From Betaproteobacteria bacterium (lineage in GTDB: Bacteria > Pseudomonadota > Gammaproteobacteria > Burkholderiales > WYBJ01), in contig WHTS01000065.1 in the NCBI GenBank assembly GCA_009377585.1, positions 1 through 32,465 on the forward strand: a stretch of 32,465 nucleotides of DNA. Reading direction: 5' to 3'. The translations under genes were made by a program, and so were the position numbers. The notes beneath the pieces are model-generated. The model ran no database searches, was not told the origin of the DNA, and saw only the letters and a list, made by a program, of their open reading frames with translations. This document shows positions 26,407-32,465 of this stretch, in pieces (position 1 is the first letter of the stretch; every line of letters begins with the position of its first letter).

Positions 26407-27773
26407 GCCCGCGATCTCCTGCGCGTCCGGGCGTCCTTTCCGGCGTCCGCGTTCTCGATTTCACGTGGAAGACCGTGGGGCCGTGGGCACCTCGCCTGCT
26501 CACGCATTACGGCGCCGAGGTCATCCACGTCGAGCGCGCCGGCGGCTATGACGATCATCGCTACAATGCGACGCCGAGCATCGTCAGCGACGAGCCGCAG
26601 GCGGCCCAATTGCCGGGCACGAAAAAGGTCTACTCGGATCCTCAGTTCAACACGCTCCGCGACGAGACGCCGGCCGCTCAGGCCGCGGGGGAGAAGAAGC
26701 TCTACGCCGCGCCGTATTTCAATACGCTGCATCACGGCAAGCTCGCGATCAGCCTCAACACGAAGCTTCCGGAAGGGATCGGAATCGTCGAGCGCCTCAT
26801 CGCTGTCTGCGATGCGCTGGTAGAGAACTTCAGCGCCGAAGTGCTGCCGAGCTGGGGACTGACATGGGAGCGTATCCACCAGTTGAACCCGCGGCTCGTG
26901 TACATGAGCGCTTCGGGCTTCGGGCACAGCGGCGAGTGGAAGGGCTATCGCAGCTTCGGTCCGACGGCCGCGGCACAGTCGGGCCTCTCGCTGGCTTCCG
27001 GTCTGCCGGGCAAGCCGCCGGCCGGCTGGGGGTTTTCGTATCTGGATGTCATGGGCGGATGGATGGGTGGCCTCGCGCTCATCCAGGGACTGCTGGAGGC
27101 GAAGAAGACGGGCAAGGGCTTCTACATCGACTATTCGGTCACCGAGGGTGCGATGTCGATGCTCGGAACCTACATGCTCGACTACCAGGTCAACGGCCGG
27201 CGCACGCGGCGGCCGGATTTCCCGCCGGGGAATCGCTCGATCTTTCCCGCGCTCGCGCCGCACAACACGTACCGCTGTGCGGGCAGGGACCGCAACGGGC
27301 AGGCCTGGTGGGTCTTCGTCGCCTGCGAGACGCAGCAGCAGTTCGAATCGCTGTGCAGACTCATGGGCCGGCCGGATCTGCTGCTGGACCCGAAGTTCGC
27401 CACCAACGAAGCGCGCGTGGCGAACCAGGACGAGCTCGATGCCATCGTCGGCCACTGGACGCGCCCAAGGCGGCGCTACGACATCATGCACAAGTGCCAG
27501 GCCGCGGGCATCGTCGCCGCCGTGGTGCAAAGCGCGGAGGACCGCGTCGAGTACGACCCGCAACTGCACCACCGCGAAATGCACCCGATCACCCATCACC
27601 CGGAGTTGGGCGACGTTTGCAACGAAGGGTATCCGGTGAAGATGTCGCGCACGAAGGCGTTCGTACACGGGCGTGCGCCGACGCTCGCCGAGCACAACCA
27701 GTACGTGTACGGCGAGCTGCTGAGCATGAGCGAGACGGAGATTACATCGCTGCGCGAACGCGGGGTGATTTAG
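26403..27773 (+). CDS. Class III CoA-transferase (CaiB/BaiF) catalytic subunit with internal duplication
   Basis: The product is 456 residues, starting in an ATGA overlap with the previous subunit. The family N-terminus GVRVLDFTWKTVGPWAPRLL is clear. The active-site Asp is probably Asp215 in FSYLDVMGGW, followed by KKTGKGFYIDYSVTEGAMS. Residues 63-86 and 87-110 are a 24-residue tandem near-repeat (14 of 24 identical) just before the usual HHGKLAISLN segment, so the chain is longer than ordinary members. With its neighbour it likely forms a two-subunit CoA-transferase like BbsEF, moving CoA onto an organic acid. Confidence 0.9.
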   Translation: MSPRSPARPGVLSGVRVLDFTWKTVGPWAPRLLTHYGAEVIHVERAGGYDDHRYNATPSIVSDEPQAAQLPGTKKVYSDPQFNTLRDETPAAQAAGEKKLYAAPYFNTLHHGKLAISLNTKLPEGIGIVERLIAVCDALVENFSAEVLPSWGLTWERIHQLNPRLVYMSASGFGHSGEWKGYRSFGPTAAAQSGLSLASGLPGKPPAGWGFSYLDVMGGWMGGLALIQGLLEAKKTGKGFYIDYSVTEGAMSMLGTYMLDYQVNGRRTRRPDFPPGNRSIFPALAPHNTYRCAGRDRNGQAWWVFVACETQQQFESLCRLMGRPDLLLDPKFATNEARVANQDELDAIVGHWTRPRRRYDIMHKCQAAGIVAAVVQSAEDRVEYDPQLHHREMHPITHHPELGDVCNEGYPVKMSRTKAFVHGRAPTLAEHNQYVYGELLSMSETEITSLRERGVI

Positions 27774-27780
27774 CACACCA

Positions 27781-27882
27781 CCTCGCCTGCTCGCGCAGGC
27801 ACCCCTCCTTGGAAAGGAGGGGAAAACATACTGCCCTCCTCGCCGAGGAGGGCGCGATGCGACGGAGTCGCAGAGGGGTGGT
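27781..27882. repeat. Multi-hairpin palindromic intergenic element
   Basis: Four stems in a row: GCCTGC/GCAGGC (27785-27800), CCCCTCCTT/AAGGAGGGG (27802-27822), GCCCTCCTC/GAGGAGGGC (27833-27853) and GCGAC/GTCGC (27859-27871), then AGAGGGGTGGTC. The last half matches the element at 31044-31096 in plan. Its right end supplies the GAGGGG that serves as ribosome binding site for the thiolase-fold gene. Confidence 0.75.
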
Positions 27883-27885
27883 CAT

Positions 27886-29088
27886 ATGGTGGAAAGCTTC
27901 GATCGCAAGCGCCTCGCGCCGCTCAAGGACACCGTGGCAGTCGTCGGCGTGGGCGAGACCGACTATGGCGCCGACTACCGCGGCAGCGGCGGCAAGGCGG
28001 TAGCCAAGGGCGAGGCGCGCTACGATTCCTACACGCTCGCCTCGCGTGCGCTCAAGCGCGCGCTCGACGATGCGGGATTGAACAAGGACGAGATCGATGG
28101 CCTCTGCACGGGGCCGACCTTGTCGGGCGAGCGCGCGAGCGAGCTCTGGGGGCTGAACCCGCGCTGGAGCGGCAGCGGCGATGCGGCCCAGTGCATCATC
28201 GAAGCGGCCATGGCCATCAACTGCGGCCTGTGCACGACCGTCGCGCTGGTATACGGCAATGCTCAGCGCTCGATGGACACGGCCTACGGCGGCGCACGCG
28301 TCACGGGCGGCGGCATCACGTCCTACTTCTACTACGCGCCCTGGGGCATGACCTCGCAAGGCGCGCTGTATGCCCTCTTCTTCCAGCGCCACAAGCTGCT
28401 CTACGGCACTACCGACGAGCAGCTCGGCTCCATCGCAGTGGCGTTCCGCAAGCACGCGTGCATGAATCCGAACGCGGTGATGCAGAAGCCGCTCTCGCTC
28501 GACGACTACATGAAAGCCCCCTACGTCGCGGAGCCGCTGCGCCTGTTCGACTACTGTCTCATCAACGACGGCGGGGTGGCGATCATCCTGCGCCGCGCCG
28601 ACATGGCCAAGGCTTTGAAACATCCGCCCGTCATGGTGAGCGGATTCGGCTGGTCGGAAGAAAACGTCGATGCCACGCAGCTGCGGCCGCGCCTGAAGGA
28701 TTTCTACCACACGGCGCACCGCGGCGTGGCCGCGCAGGTCTATCCGATGGCAGGCGTCACCCCCAGGGACGTCGACGTCTTCGCCACCTACGACAGTTTC
28801 AGCGTCCATCTGCTCGCTTCGCTCGAAGGCTTCGGCTTCTGCAAGGAAGGCGAAGGCGGCGCCTTCGTCCAGAACGGCCGCATCGAGATCGGCGGCGAGT
28901 TGCCTTGCAACACCAGCGGCGGCATGCTTTCCGAGAGCTACATGCAGAGCTGGAATCACCAGCCCGAACTCGTGCGTCAGCTGCGCGGCGGCCTGGGAGC
29001 GCGTCAGGTTCAAGGGGCGGCGGTGGCGCAATACGTGCACGATGTCGCGGGCAAGTGCAAGAGCATCATTTATACGAGGGGGGGCTGA
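27886..29088 (+). CDS. Thiolase-fold protein (thiolase family/Ltp2-like), canonical Cys absent
   Basis: The product is 400 residues with a thiolase-superfamily fold: VAVVGVGETDYG at the start, SRALKRALDDAGLNKDEIDG, then ATYDSFSVHLLASLEGFGFC, GGELPCNTSGGMLSE and a C-terminal GARQVQGAAVAQY. Where thiolases have the nucleophilic Cys (CASG-like motif), this protein reads SGSGDAAQ (Ser95). That resembles non-thiolase members such as steroid side-chain aldolases of the Ltp2 type, which also need an OB-fold partner. It may therefore be an aldolase rather than a thiolase. The start has GAGGGG from the upstream repeat. The partner begins 3 nt after its stop. Confidence 0.88.
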   Translation: MVESFDRKRLAPLKDTVAVVGVGETDYGADYRGSGGKAVAKGEARYDSYTLASRALKRALDDAGLNKDEIDGLCTGPTLSGERASELWGLNPRWSGSGDAAQCIIEAAMAINCGLCTTVALVYGNAQRSMDTAYGGARVTGGGITSYFYYAPWGMTSQGALYALFFQRHKLLYGTTDEQLGSIAVAFRKHACMNPNAVMQKPLSLDDYMKAPYVAEPLRLFDYCLINDGGVAIILRRADMAKALKHPPVMVSGFGWSEENVDATQLRPRLKDFYHTAHRGVAAQVYPMAGVTPRDVDVFATYDSFSVHLLASLEGFGFCKEGEGGAFVQNGRIEIGGELPCNTSGGMLSESYMQSWNHQPELVRQLRGGLGARQVQGAAVAQYVHDVAGKCKSIIYTRGG

Positions 29089-29091
29089 GCG

Positions 29092-29505
29092 ATGGCCACG
29101 GCGCGACCGATCCGCTCGATGGACCCGTATGCGGAGCAGTTCTGGGCGTTCACGCAGAAGAAAGAGCTACGCCTGCAGCAGTGCTCGGATTGCAGCAAGT
29201 TTCGCTGGCCACCTGGGCCCACGTGCGACAAGTGTCTTTCCGATGCATTCGAGTGGGCCGCCATCGCTGGCCGCGGCAAGGTGCTTTCGTGGACCACGTT
29301 TCGCCGCAAGTACTTCGAGGAGTATCCGGCGCCGCACACTGCGTTCGTGCTCGAGTTGGACGAAGGGCCACTGTTCGTTTCCTACCCGGTCGATCTCGAT
29401 CCGGCGGATCTGCGCGAGGGTATGGTGGTATCGCTGCGCTGGACGGACGGCGAAGACAAGTTCGGCAGCTACAACCTGCCCGTGTTCGGACCGCCGTCGC
29501 CGTAA
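29092..29505 (+). CDS. Zn-ribbon/OB-fold protein (DUF35, ChsH2/BbsA-like) partner of the thiolase-fold protein
   Basis: The product is 137 residues. The N-terminal helix is followed by a rubredoxin-like zinc ribbon with Cys31/Cys34 (CSDC) and Cys45/Cys48 (CDKC). The OB-fold beta domain starts GRGKVLSWTTF. Proteins of this type bind CoA esters and are required by neighbouring thiolase-fold enzymes, as BbsA/BbsB and the DUF35 part of ChsH2 with Ltp2. It starts 3 nt after the thiolase-fold stop, with GGGGGGCTGAG as likely ribosome binding site, so a complex is expected. Confidence 0.92.
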   Translation: MATARPIRSMDPYAEQFWAFTQKKELRLQQCSDCSKFRWPPGPTCDKCLSDAFEWAAIAGRGKVLSWTTFRRKYFEEYPAPHTAFVLELDEGPLFVSYPVDLDPADLREGMVVSLRWTDGEDKFGSYNLPVFGPPSP

Positions 29506-29624
29506 CCGGTGGCCGGCCCGTCGTCGAACACAACCGAGTGCGGAGAGCGATCGCCGGAGGCGAGCACAAGGCGTACGTAATCGCGCCGAGCAGGGCGATA
29601 TTCATCGAACACGACGGCCGGCAC

Positions 29625-30794
29625 TCAAGCGGCCGCTTCGAGAATCTTCAGGATTTGTTCGGGCGAAGTGATCCTGACCGGATTCGTGTGCAGCCACTTG
29701 TCGTGCATGGCAGTGGTTGCAATCGACGCGAATCGATCCGGGCCGATGCCGACATCCGCCAGGCGTCCCGGCAGTCCCAGCTCGGCGACGAAGCTCGTCA
29801 GCACGTCGGCCGCATCTTCGCCAGGATGGCCGAGCGCTGCTGCGACGAGGCGCTGGCGCTCGGCGCTGGCGGCGCGGTTGTAGCGCAGCACGTGCGGCAG
29901 CATTACGCACGAGGTGTAGCCGTGCGGCACGCCGCAGGAGCCGCCGAGCACATGGCCGATCGCGTGGCTGGCACCCATCTCGACTCCGCCGTGACGCCCG
30001 GCAATCGCAAGCCAGATGCCGTAGAAGCTTTCGAGGCGCGCATCCAGGTTCGACGGATCGCGCTTCGTTTCCCGCAACGACCGTCCCAGCAGCCGCAAGG
30101 CCTGCTGGTACATGCCGTCGCTGATCGGGTTGAAGAGCGGAGAGCACAAGCCCTCGGCGGCATGGTCGATCGCACGCACGCCGCTGGAGAGCCAGACCCA
30201 CAGCGGCGTGTGCACGGTTGGCGCCGGATCGAAGATGACCACGCGCGGAATCGCCTGCGGGTTCGCATGGCTGAACTTTCGCTTGACGCGCTCGTCGGTG
30301 GCGCCGCCCCCGGTGGTCAGCTCGCCCGCCGAAAGCGTGGTCGGTATGGCGACCTGGGGAATGCGCGGCCCCTCGTACTTTTGCGTGGCGTGCGTGCCGT
30401 CGGCGTGCACGATGACGCGAAACCGATCGAACCCGTCCACATCGCGGATGTCGTGGTGCAGGGCCAGCCGGACGACCTTGCCGGCCTCGGTCACCGAGCC
30501 GCCGCCGAAGGTTACGACCATGTCCGCGCCTGCCGAGCGTGCCAGCTGTGCCGCTTCCAGCACGGCCGAACGCGGCGTGAAGGGCGGGATCTTGTCGTAG
30601 GTACCGGCGTAGCGCTCTCCGAGTGCCGCCCGAACCTTTTCCACTTCGTCGGTGCTGCGATTCATCGTGCCGCTGACGACCAGGAACACGCGCTTGGCGC
30701 CGATGCGCTCGACCTCGGTGGCCAGCGCCTGCGCGGCCGGCTTGCCGTAGACCACGCGTTCCAGCCCCGGAAAATCGAATATGGCTTCTTTCAT
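29625..30794 (-). CDS. Iron-containing alcohol dehydrogenase family (maleylacetate reductase-like)
   Basis: The product is 389 residues. The N-terminal Rossmann-like domain has MVVTFGGGSVTEAGKVV (NAD-binding GGGS). The C-terminal helical metal domain has RAIDHAAEG and GASHAIGHVLGG with a final VPHG, the His ligands of group III dehydrogenases. The best-known relatives with this pattern reduce maleylacetate in ring-cleavage pathways; others oxidise small alcohols. GAGG at 30800-30803 sets the ATG at 30794; an ATG further up (30851) lacks a site. It faces the CoA-ester cluster convergently (119-bp gap) and may act on its product. Confidence 0.9.
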   Translation of the reverse strand: MKEAIFDFPGLERVVYGKPAAQALATEVERIGAKRVFLVVSGTMNRSTDEVEKVRAALGERYAGTYDKIPPFTPRSAVLEAAQLARSAGADMVVTFGGGSVTEAGKVVRLALHHDIRDVDGFDRFRVIVHADGTHATQKYEGPRIPQVAIPTTLSAGELTTGGGATDERVKRKFSHANPQAIPRVVIFDPAPTVHTPLWVWLSSGVRAIDHAAEGLCSPLFNPISDGMYQQALRLLGRSLRETKRDPSNLDARLESFYGIWLAIAGRHGGVEMGASHAIGHVLGGSCGVPHGYTSCVMLPHVLRYNRAASAERQRLVAAALGHPGEDAADVLTSFVAELGLPGRLADVGIGPDRFASIATTAMHDKWLHTNPVRITSPEQILKILEAAA

Positions 30795-30878
30795 GCGATC
30801 CTCACTTGGCATCCGCATCGACGCGGAGTACGAATGTTTGCACCGGTTCAAGTCCTCGCGCCAATGAACCTTTCACGC

Positions 30879-30934
30879 ATCGGTCGCGACTCGTCCGCAT
30901 TCAGTCATGAATCGGTCGCGACTCGTCCACATTC
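30879..30934. repeat. 24-nt direct repeat, period 32
   Basis: ATCGGTCGCGACTCGTCC begins both copies (30879-30902 and 30911-30934), which match at 23 of 24 positions. They lie upstream of the dehydrogenase start, about 85-140 bp away, so a regulator site is possible; slippage debris is equally possible. Confidence 0.7.
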
Positions 30935-30953
30935 CGGCGCGTATCCCGCGAGC

Positions 30954-31060
30954 GCATGGACCGCATGTCGGCGGAGATGGTTCCGATTTCCCCTCCTGCC
31001 AGGAGTGCATGGACCGCAAGTAGGCGGAGATGGGTTCCGACTTCCCCTCCTGTCAAGGAG
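30954..31060. repeat. 53-bp tandem duplication
   Basis: GCATGGACCGCA opens each of two adjoining copies (30954-31006 and 31007-31060), which share most positions including GGCGGAGATGG and TTCCCCTCCTG. The second copy runs into a full hairpin; the first has a shorter stem CTCCTG/CAGGAG. Confidence 0.7.
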
Positions 31061-31096
31061 GGGCGGGACGCGACAATGTCGCGGACGGGGTGGTGA
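31044..31096. repeat. Palindromic intergenic element inside the truncated toxin
   Basis: CCCCTCCT/AGGAGGGG with GTCA loop (31044-31063), then GCGACA-A-TGTCGC (31070-31082), then GGACGGGGTGGTG. The order and end match the element at 27833-27882, so they are members of one family. It lies exactly where the DUF5615 reading frame loses family likeness. Confidence 0.7.
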
Positions 31097-31276
31097 ACCT
31101 GGATGTCATCACGAGAGCCCGCAAACCGGGCGTCTGCCCGCGGCTCGAAGAGCGGCTGCGACTCGAGAACGTGGTGCAGAAGTGTGCCATTCTTCAAGCC
31201 TGCCCATCCGCGCCTTTGAACTGTAGAGACCTCGTGTCCAACGAGCAATGATCCGAGGCGGCGAGGAAGATCCTCG

Positions 31277-31495
31277 TCAATCAGAATTCGCATCCGATAC
31301 GAGCGCAGCCCGTGCCTCCTTAAGAACGGCGATCGCCAGCTCGCGGCTCACGGAAGGAAAGTCGTCCAAAAATGCCTCCAAGGATTCCCCGTTTTCCAGG
31401 TGGTCAAAGAGCGTTTTCACCGGAACGCGCGTTCCGGCGAAAACCGGCGTGCCGCTGTGAATTTCGGGATCGATAGTAATCAGTTGCGACTTCAT
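31277..31495 (-). CDS. DUF433 antitoxin
   Basis: The product is 72 residues: MKSQLITIDPEIHSGTPVFA, then GTRVPVKTLFDHLENGESLE and EAFLDDFPSVSRELAIAVL, a complete DUF433 helix-turn-helix-like domain as found next to DUF5615 toxins. The start is the ATG at 31495; an upstream in-frame codon at 31522 would add nine residues with no family likeness. It may now be an orphan, since its toxin is truncated. A perfect palindrome 43 nt upstream is a candidate operator. Confidence 0.88.
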   Translation of the reverse strand: MKSQLITIDPEIHSGTPVFAGTRVPVKTLFDHLENGESLEAFLDDFPSVSRELAIAVLKEARAALVSDANSD

Positions 31496-31537
31496 GGTCT
31501 CTTGCTCCGAAGCGCAATCCACGATTTATTGATCGTT

Positions 31538-31563
31538 CCGTATTGGACGACAGTCCAATACGG
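31538..31563. promoter_or_regulatory. Perfect 11-bp palindrome upstream of the DUF433 gene
   Basis: CCGTATTGGAC and GTCCAATACGG are separated by GACA. No T-run follows on either strand, and it sits 43 nt before the antitoxin start, so an operator is more likely than a terminator. Confidence 0.5.
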
Positions 31564-31573
31564 ACGCGACGCT

Positions 31574-31596
31574 CCCCTCTCCCCCCGGGAGAGGGG
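31574..31596. repeat. CCCCTCTCCC/GGGAGAGGGG hairpin element
   Basis: A perfect 10-bp stem with a CCC loop, followed by TTGGGGGTGAGGG. This is the look of a common dispersed intergenic repeat. It lies in the ~235-bp gap between the DUF433 gene and the intron remnant, where no gene is seen. Confidence 0.6.
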
Positions 31597-31731
31597 TTGG
31601 GGGTGAGGGACGGGCGTGACATGAAATAGGGAACGCTCGATAGTATACCCCTGTGCCGTTGCTCGGCGCTTGACGACGCCATTGACCGGCCGTATCAGCA
31701 AGCGAAGCGCGCTGGCATAGGTCCGCCTCGA

Positions 31732-31946
31732 ATGGTAGGTGTACGCGTCATGGCGAGCCTGACCGGGTACCTTGACCGAAAGCTGAAGCTTCCGGTCAAC
31801 GAGCACAAGAGCCGGGTGGCATCGATGAGCAACGCGGCTTTCTCGGATTCGAGTTTCACCGTGGAAAGCTTCGCTGGTCGGTGCGCGCGCTCGAGGACTT
31901 CAAGCACAACGTCCGGAGGCTCACGGGCCGCAGCTGGGGGGTCTGA
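31732..31946 (+). pseudogene. Group II intron reverse transcriptase/maturase fragment, frameshifted
   Basis: In the frame of 31732 the sequence reads RVMASLTGYLDRKLKLPVNE then HKSRVASMSNA, the end of the palm domain in group II intron RTs. Near 31834-31838 the match moves to another frame: GFLGFEFHRGKLRWSVRALE, then DFKHNVRRLTGRSWGV and a stop at 31944. One missing base would explain the shift. The upstream palm motifs (YADD) and the rest of the maturase domain are missing, so the protein is dead. Confidence 0.8.
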
Positions 31947-31984
31947 AAGGCTACGCCTGAAGATCGTCGCGTGCTTCGCTCTGG

Positions 31985-32056
31985 TGAACCGCCCGGTGCG
32001 GACCCGCATGCCGGGTGGTGTGGGAGGGGCGGGCTAAAAGCCCGCCTCGACCCGAT
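31985..32056 (+). ncRNA. Group II intron domains V and VI
   Basis: Domain V-like hairpin at 31988-32021: paired ACC/GGT, CCCGG/CCGGG and TGCG/CGCA with a 2-nt bulge on the 3' side, followed by GTGTGGG. Domain VI-like stem GGCGGGCT/AGCCCGCC with AAA loop (32028-32046), then an A at 32050 as possible branch point and an AT end at 32055-32056. Confidence 0.6.
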
Positions 32057-32070
32057 TAGGTCACAGTAAC

Positions 32071-32406
32071 CTACGCTGGCTGAGCCAGTGGAACCAGAAT
32101 TTCGATGGATTCGAACGGCACGTTGATCGTACTGTCTTCGGAACGCTCTACTAGACCGAGTTCTTCGAGGCGTGCAATATCAGCGTGCACGTTGGAATAG
32201 TTGCGCTCCGATGCCTTAGCGAGCGCGTAGACACTACAAGGACCTACACGACGCAACACCTCTAGCAAGTCTAAGCGCGCAGGCGTAAGGTCGGCAAAGA
32301 GCGAACGCGCGGATTCGAAACTCAAATGAAAATCTGGTGATCGGCCCTGCCGCGCGCGGTTAGCACTCTTACCGCAAATCTCGCTCAATGTGATGAAGAT
32401 AAGCAT
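32071..32406 (-). CDS. Winged-helix DNA-binding protein (HVO_A0114-like; putative antitoxin/regulator)
   Basis: The product is 111 residues from the ATG at 32406. The pattern is HLSFESARSLFADLTPARLD, then LLEVLRRVGPCSVYALAKAS and NVHADIARLEELGLVERSED, ending EILVPLA: a MarR/ArsR-like winged helix of the HVO_A0114 type, often the antitoxin next to a TumE-like toxin. Any partner would lie beyond the right edge. A TTG at 32460 is an earlier in-frame start but would add a hydrophobic stretch unlike the family; no good ribosome binding site is seen for either. Base composition is near 50% GC by eye, lower than the rest of the window, which suggests transfer. Confidence 0.75.
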   Translation of the reverse strand: MLIFITLSEICGKSANRARQGRSPDFHLSFESARSLFADLTPARLDLLEVLRRVGPCSVYALAKASERNYSNVHADIARLEELGLVERSEDSTINVPFESIEILVPLAQPA

Positions 32407-32465
32407 AGTCGCGAAGACGCTCAGGAATACTGCTGCCACGCCGAATGGGAACAAGGTCAAACTTA

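Larger units (their letters stand above)
30901..31293 (-). pseudogene. DUF5615 PIN-like toxin, truncated by a repeat insertion
   Basis: The first ~40 residues (MRILIDEDLPRRLGSLLVGH, then EVSTVQRRGWAGLKNGTLL) are the conserved N-terminus of DUF5615 toxins. Beyond about residue 43 (near 31165) the frame runs through palindromic and tandem repeats to a stop at 30901, and nothing resembles the family's C-terminal half with its further acidic residues. The frame overlaps the antitoxin end by 17 nt, as in intact pairs. The toxin is very probably inactive. Confidence 0.75.
31732..32056 (+). mobile_element. Group II intron remnant
   Basis: A degraded 3' part of a bacterial group II intron. It joins a frameshifted reverse-transcriptase fragment to intron RNA domains V and VI and ends in CCCGAT, matching the usual AY 3' end. 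The 5' part of the ribozyme and most of the protein are absent. Confidence 0.7.

Noticed and set aside
30879-31060. CRISPR array
   Set aside because: Only two copies of each repeat with different unit sizes, one pair fully tandem, and no cas genes.
28191-31226. Very long open frame (1011 codons) on the plus strand
   Set aside because: It runs in a shifted frame over the thiolase-fold gene, across the OB-fold gene, and antisense to the dehydrogenase. The composition is Arg/Ala-rich with no domain, typical of high-GC shadows.

Overview
The window is high-GC bacterial chromosomal DNA of betaproteobacterial (Burkholderiales-like) character. This is inferred from three Bug-type solute-binding proteins without adjacent TctA/TctB genes, dense catabolic and transport genes, and strong GGAGG-type ribosome binding sites. 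No rRNA, tRNA, CRISPR array or intact transposase was seen. The first gene is cut by the left edge.

Layout. 1-9465 is catabolic and transport: the end of a Bug protein, a cupin-rubredoxin fusion, a minus-strand pair (amidohydrolase, then an NMT1-like binding protein lacking a signal peptide), a MOSC protein, a fumarylacetoacetate-hydrolase family enzyme, and a ferric-type ABC binding protein with a two-domain permease but no ATPase gene. 9486-10252 is a Phd/VapC-type toxin-antitoxin pair. 10422-18192 is the most unusual part: four genes in two divergent, overlapping pairs from one 126-bp promoter region. Leftward are an LCAT/PGAP1-like lipase and a CHAT (caspase-like) protease. Rightward are a TPR-CHAT protease and a TPR-only protein.

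18216-22202 is a minus-strand run of Bug protein, PuuE-like deacetylase, M14 aspartoacylase-like hydrolase and a second Bug protein. Upstream on the same strand is a hybrid sensor kinase (22350-24833). 25168-29505 is a rightward CoA-ester cluster: two class III CoA-transferase subunits, a thiolase-fold protein lacking the usual nucleophilic cysteine, and its Zn-ribbon/OB-fold partner. It faces a convergent iron-containing alcohol dehydrogenase.

The right end (30795-32465) looks like a decay zone. It has direct and tandem repeats, palindromic intergenic elements, a DUF433 antitoxin with a truncated DUF5615 toxin, a frameshifted group II intron remnant and a winged-helix regulator of lower GC.

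The strongest candidate for an undescribed system is the four-gene CHAT/lipase/TPR locus. Its two proteases of different architecture keep their His/Cys dyads, and the lipase keeps its Ser/Asp/His triad. A protease-controlled lipase acting in a stress or phage response is a reasonable hypothesis, but it is inference.
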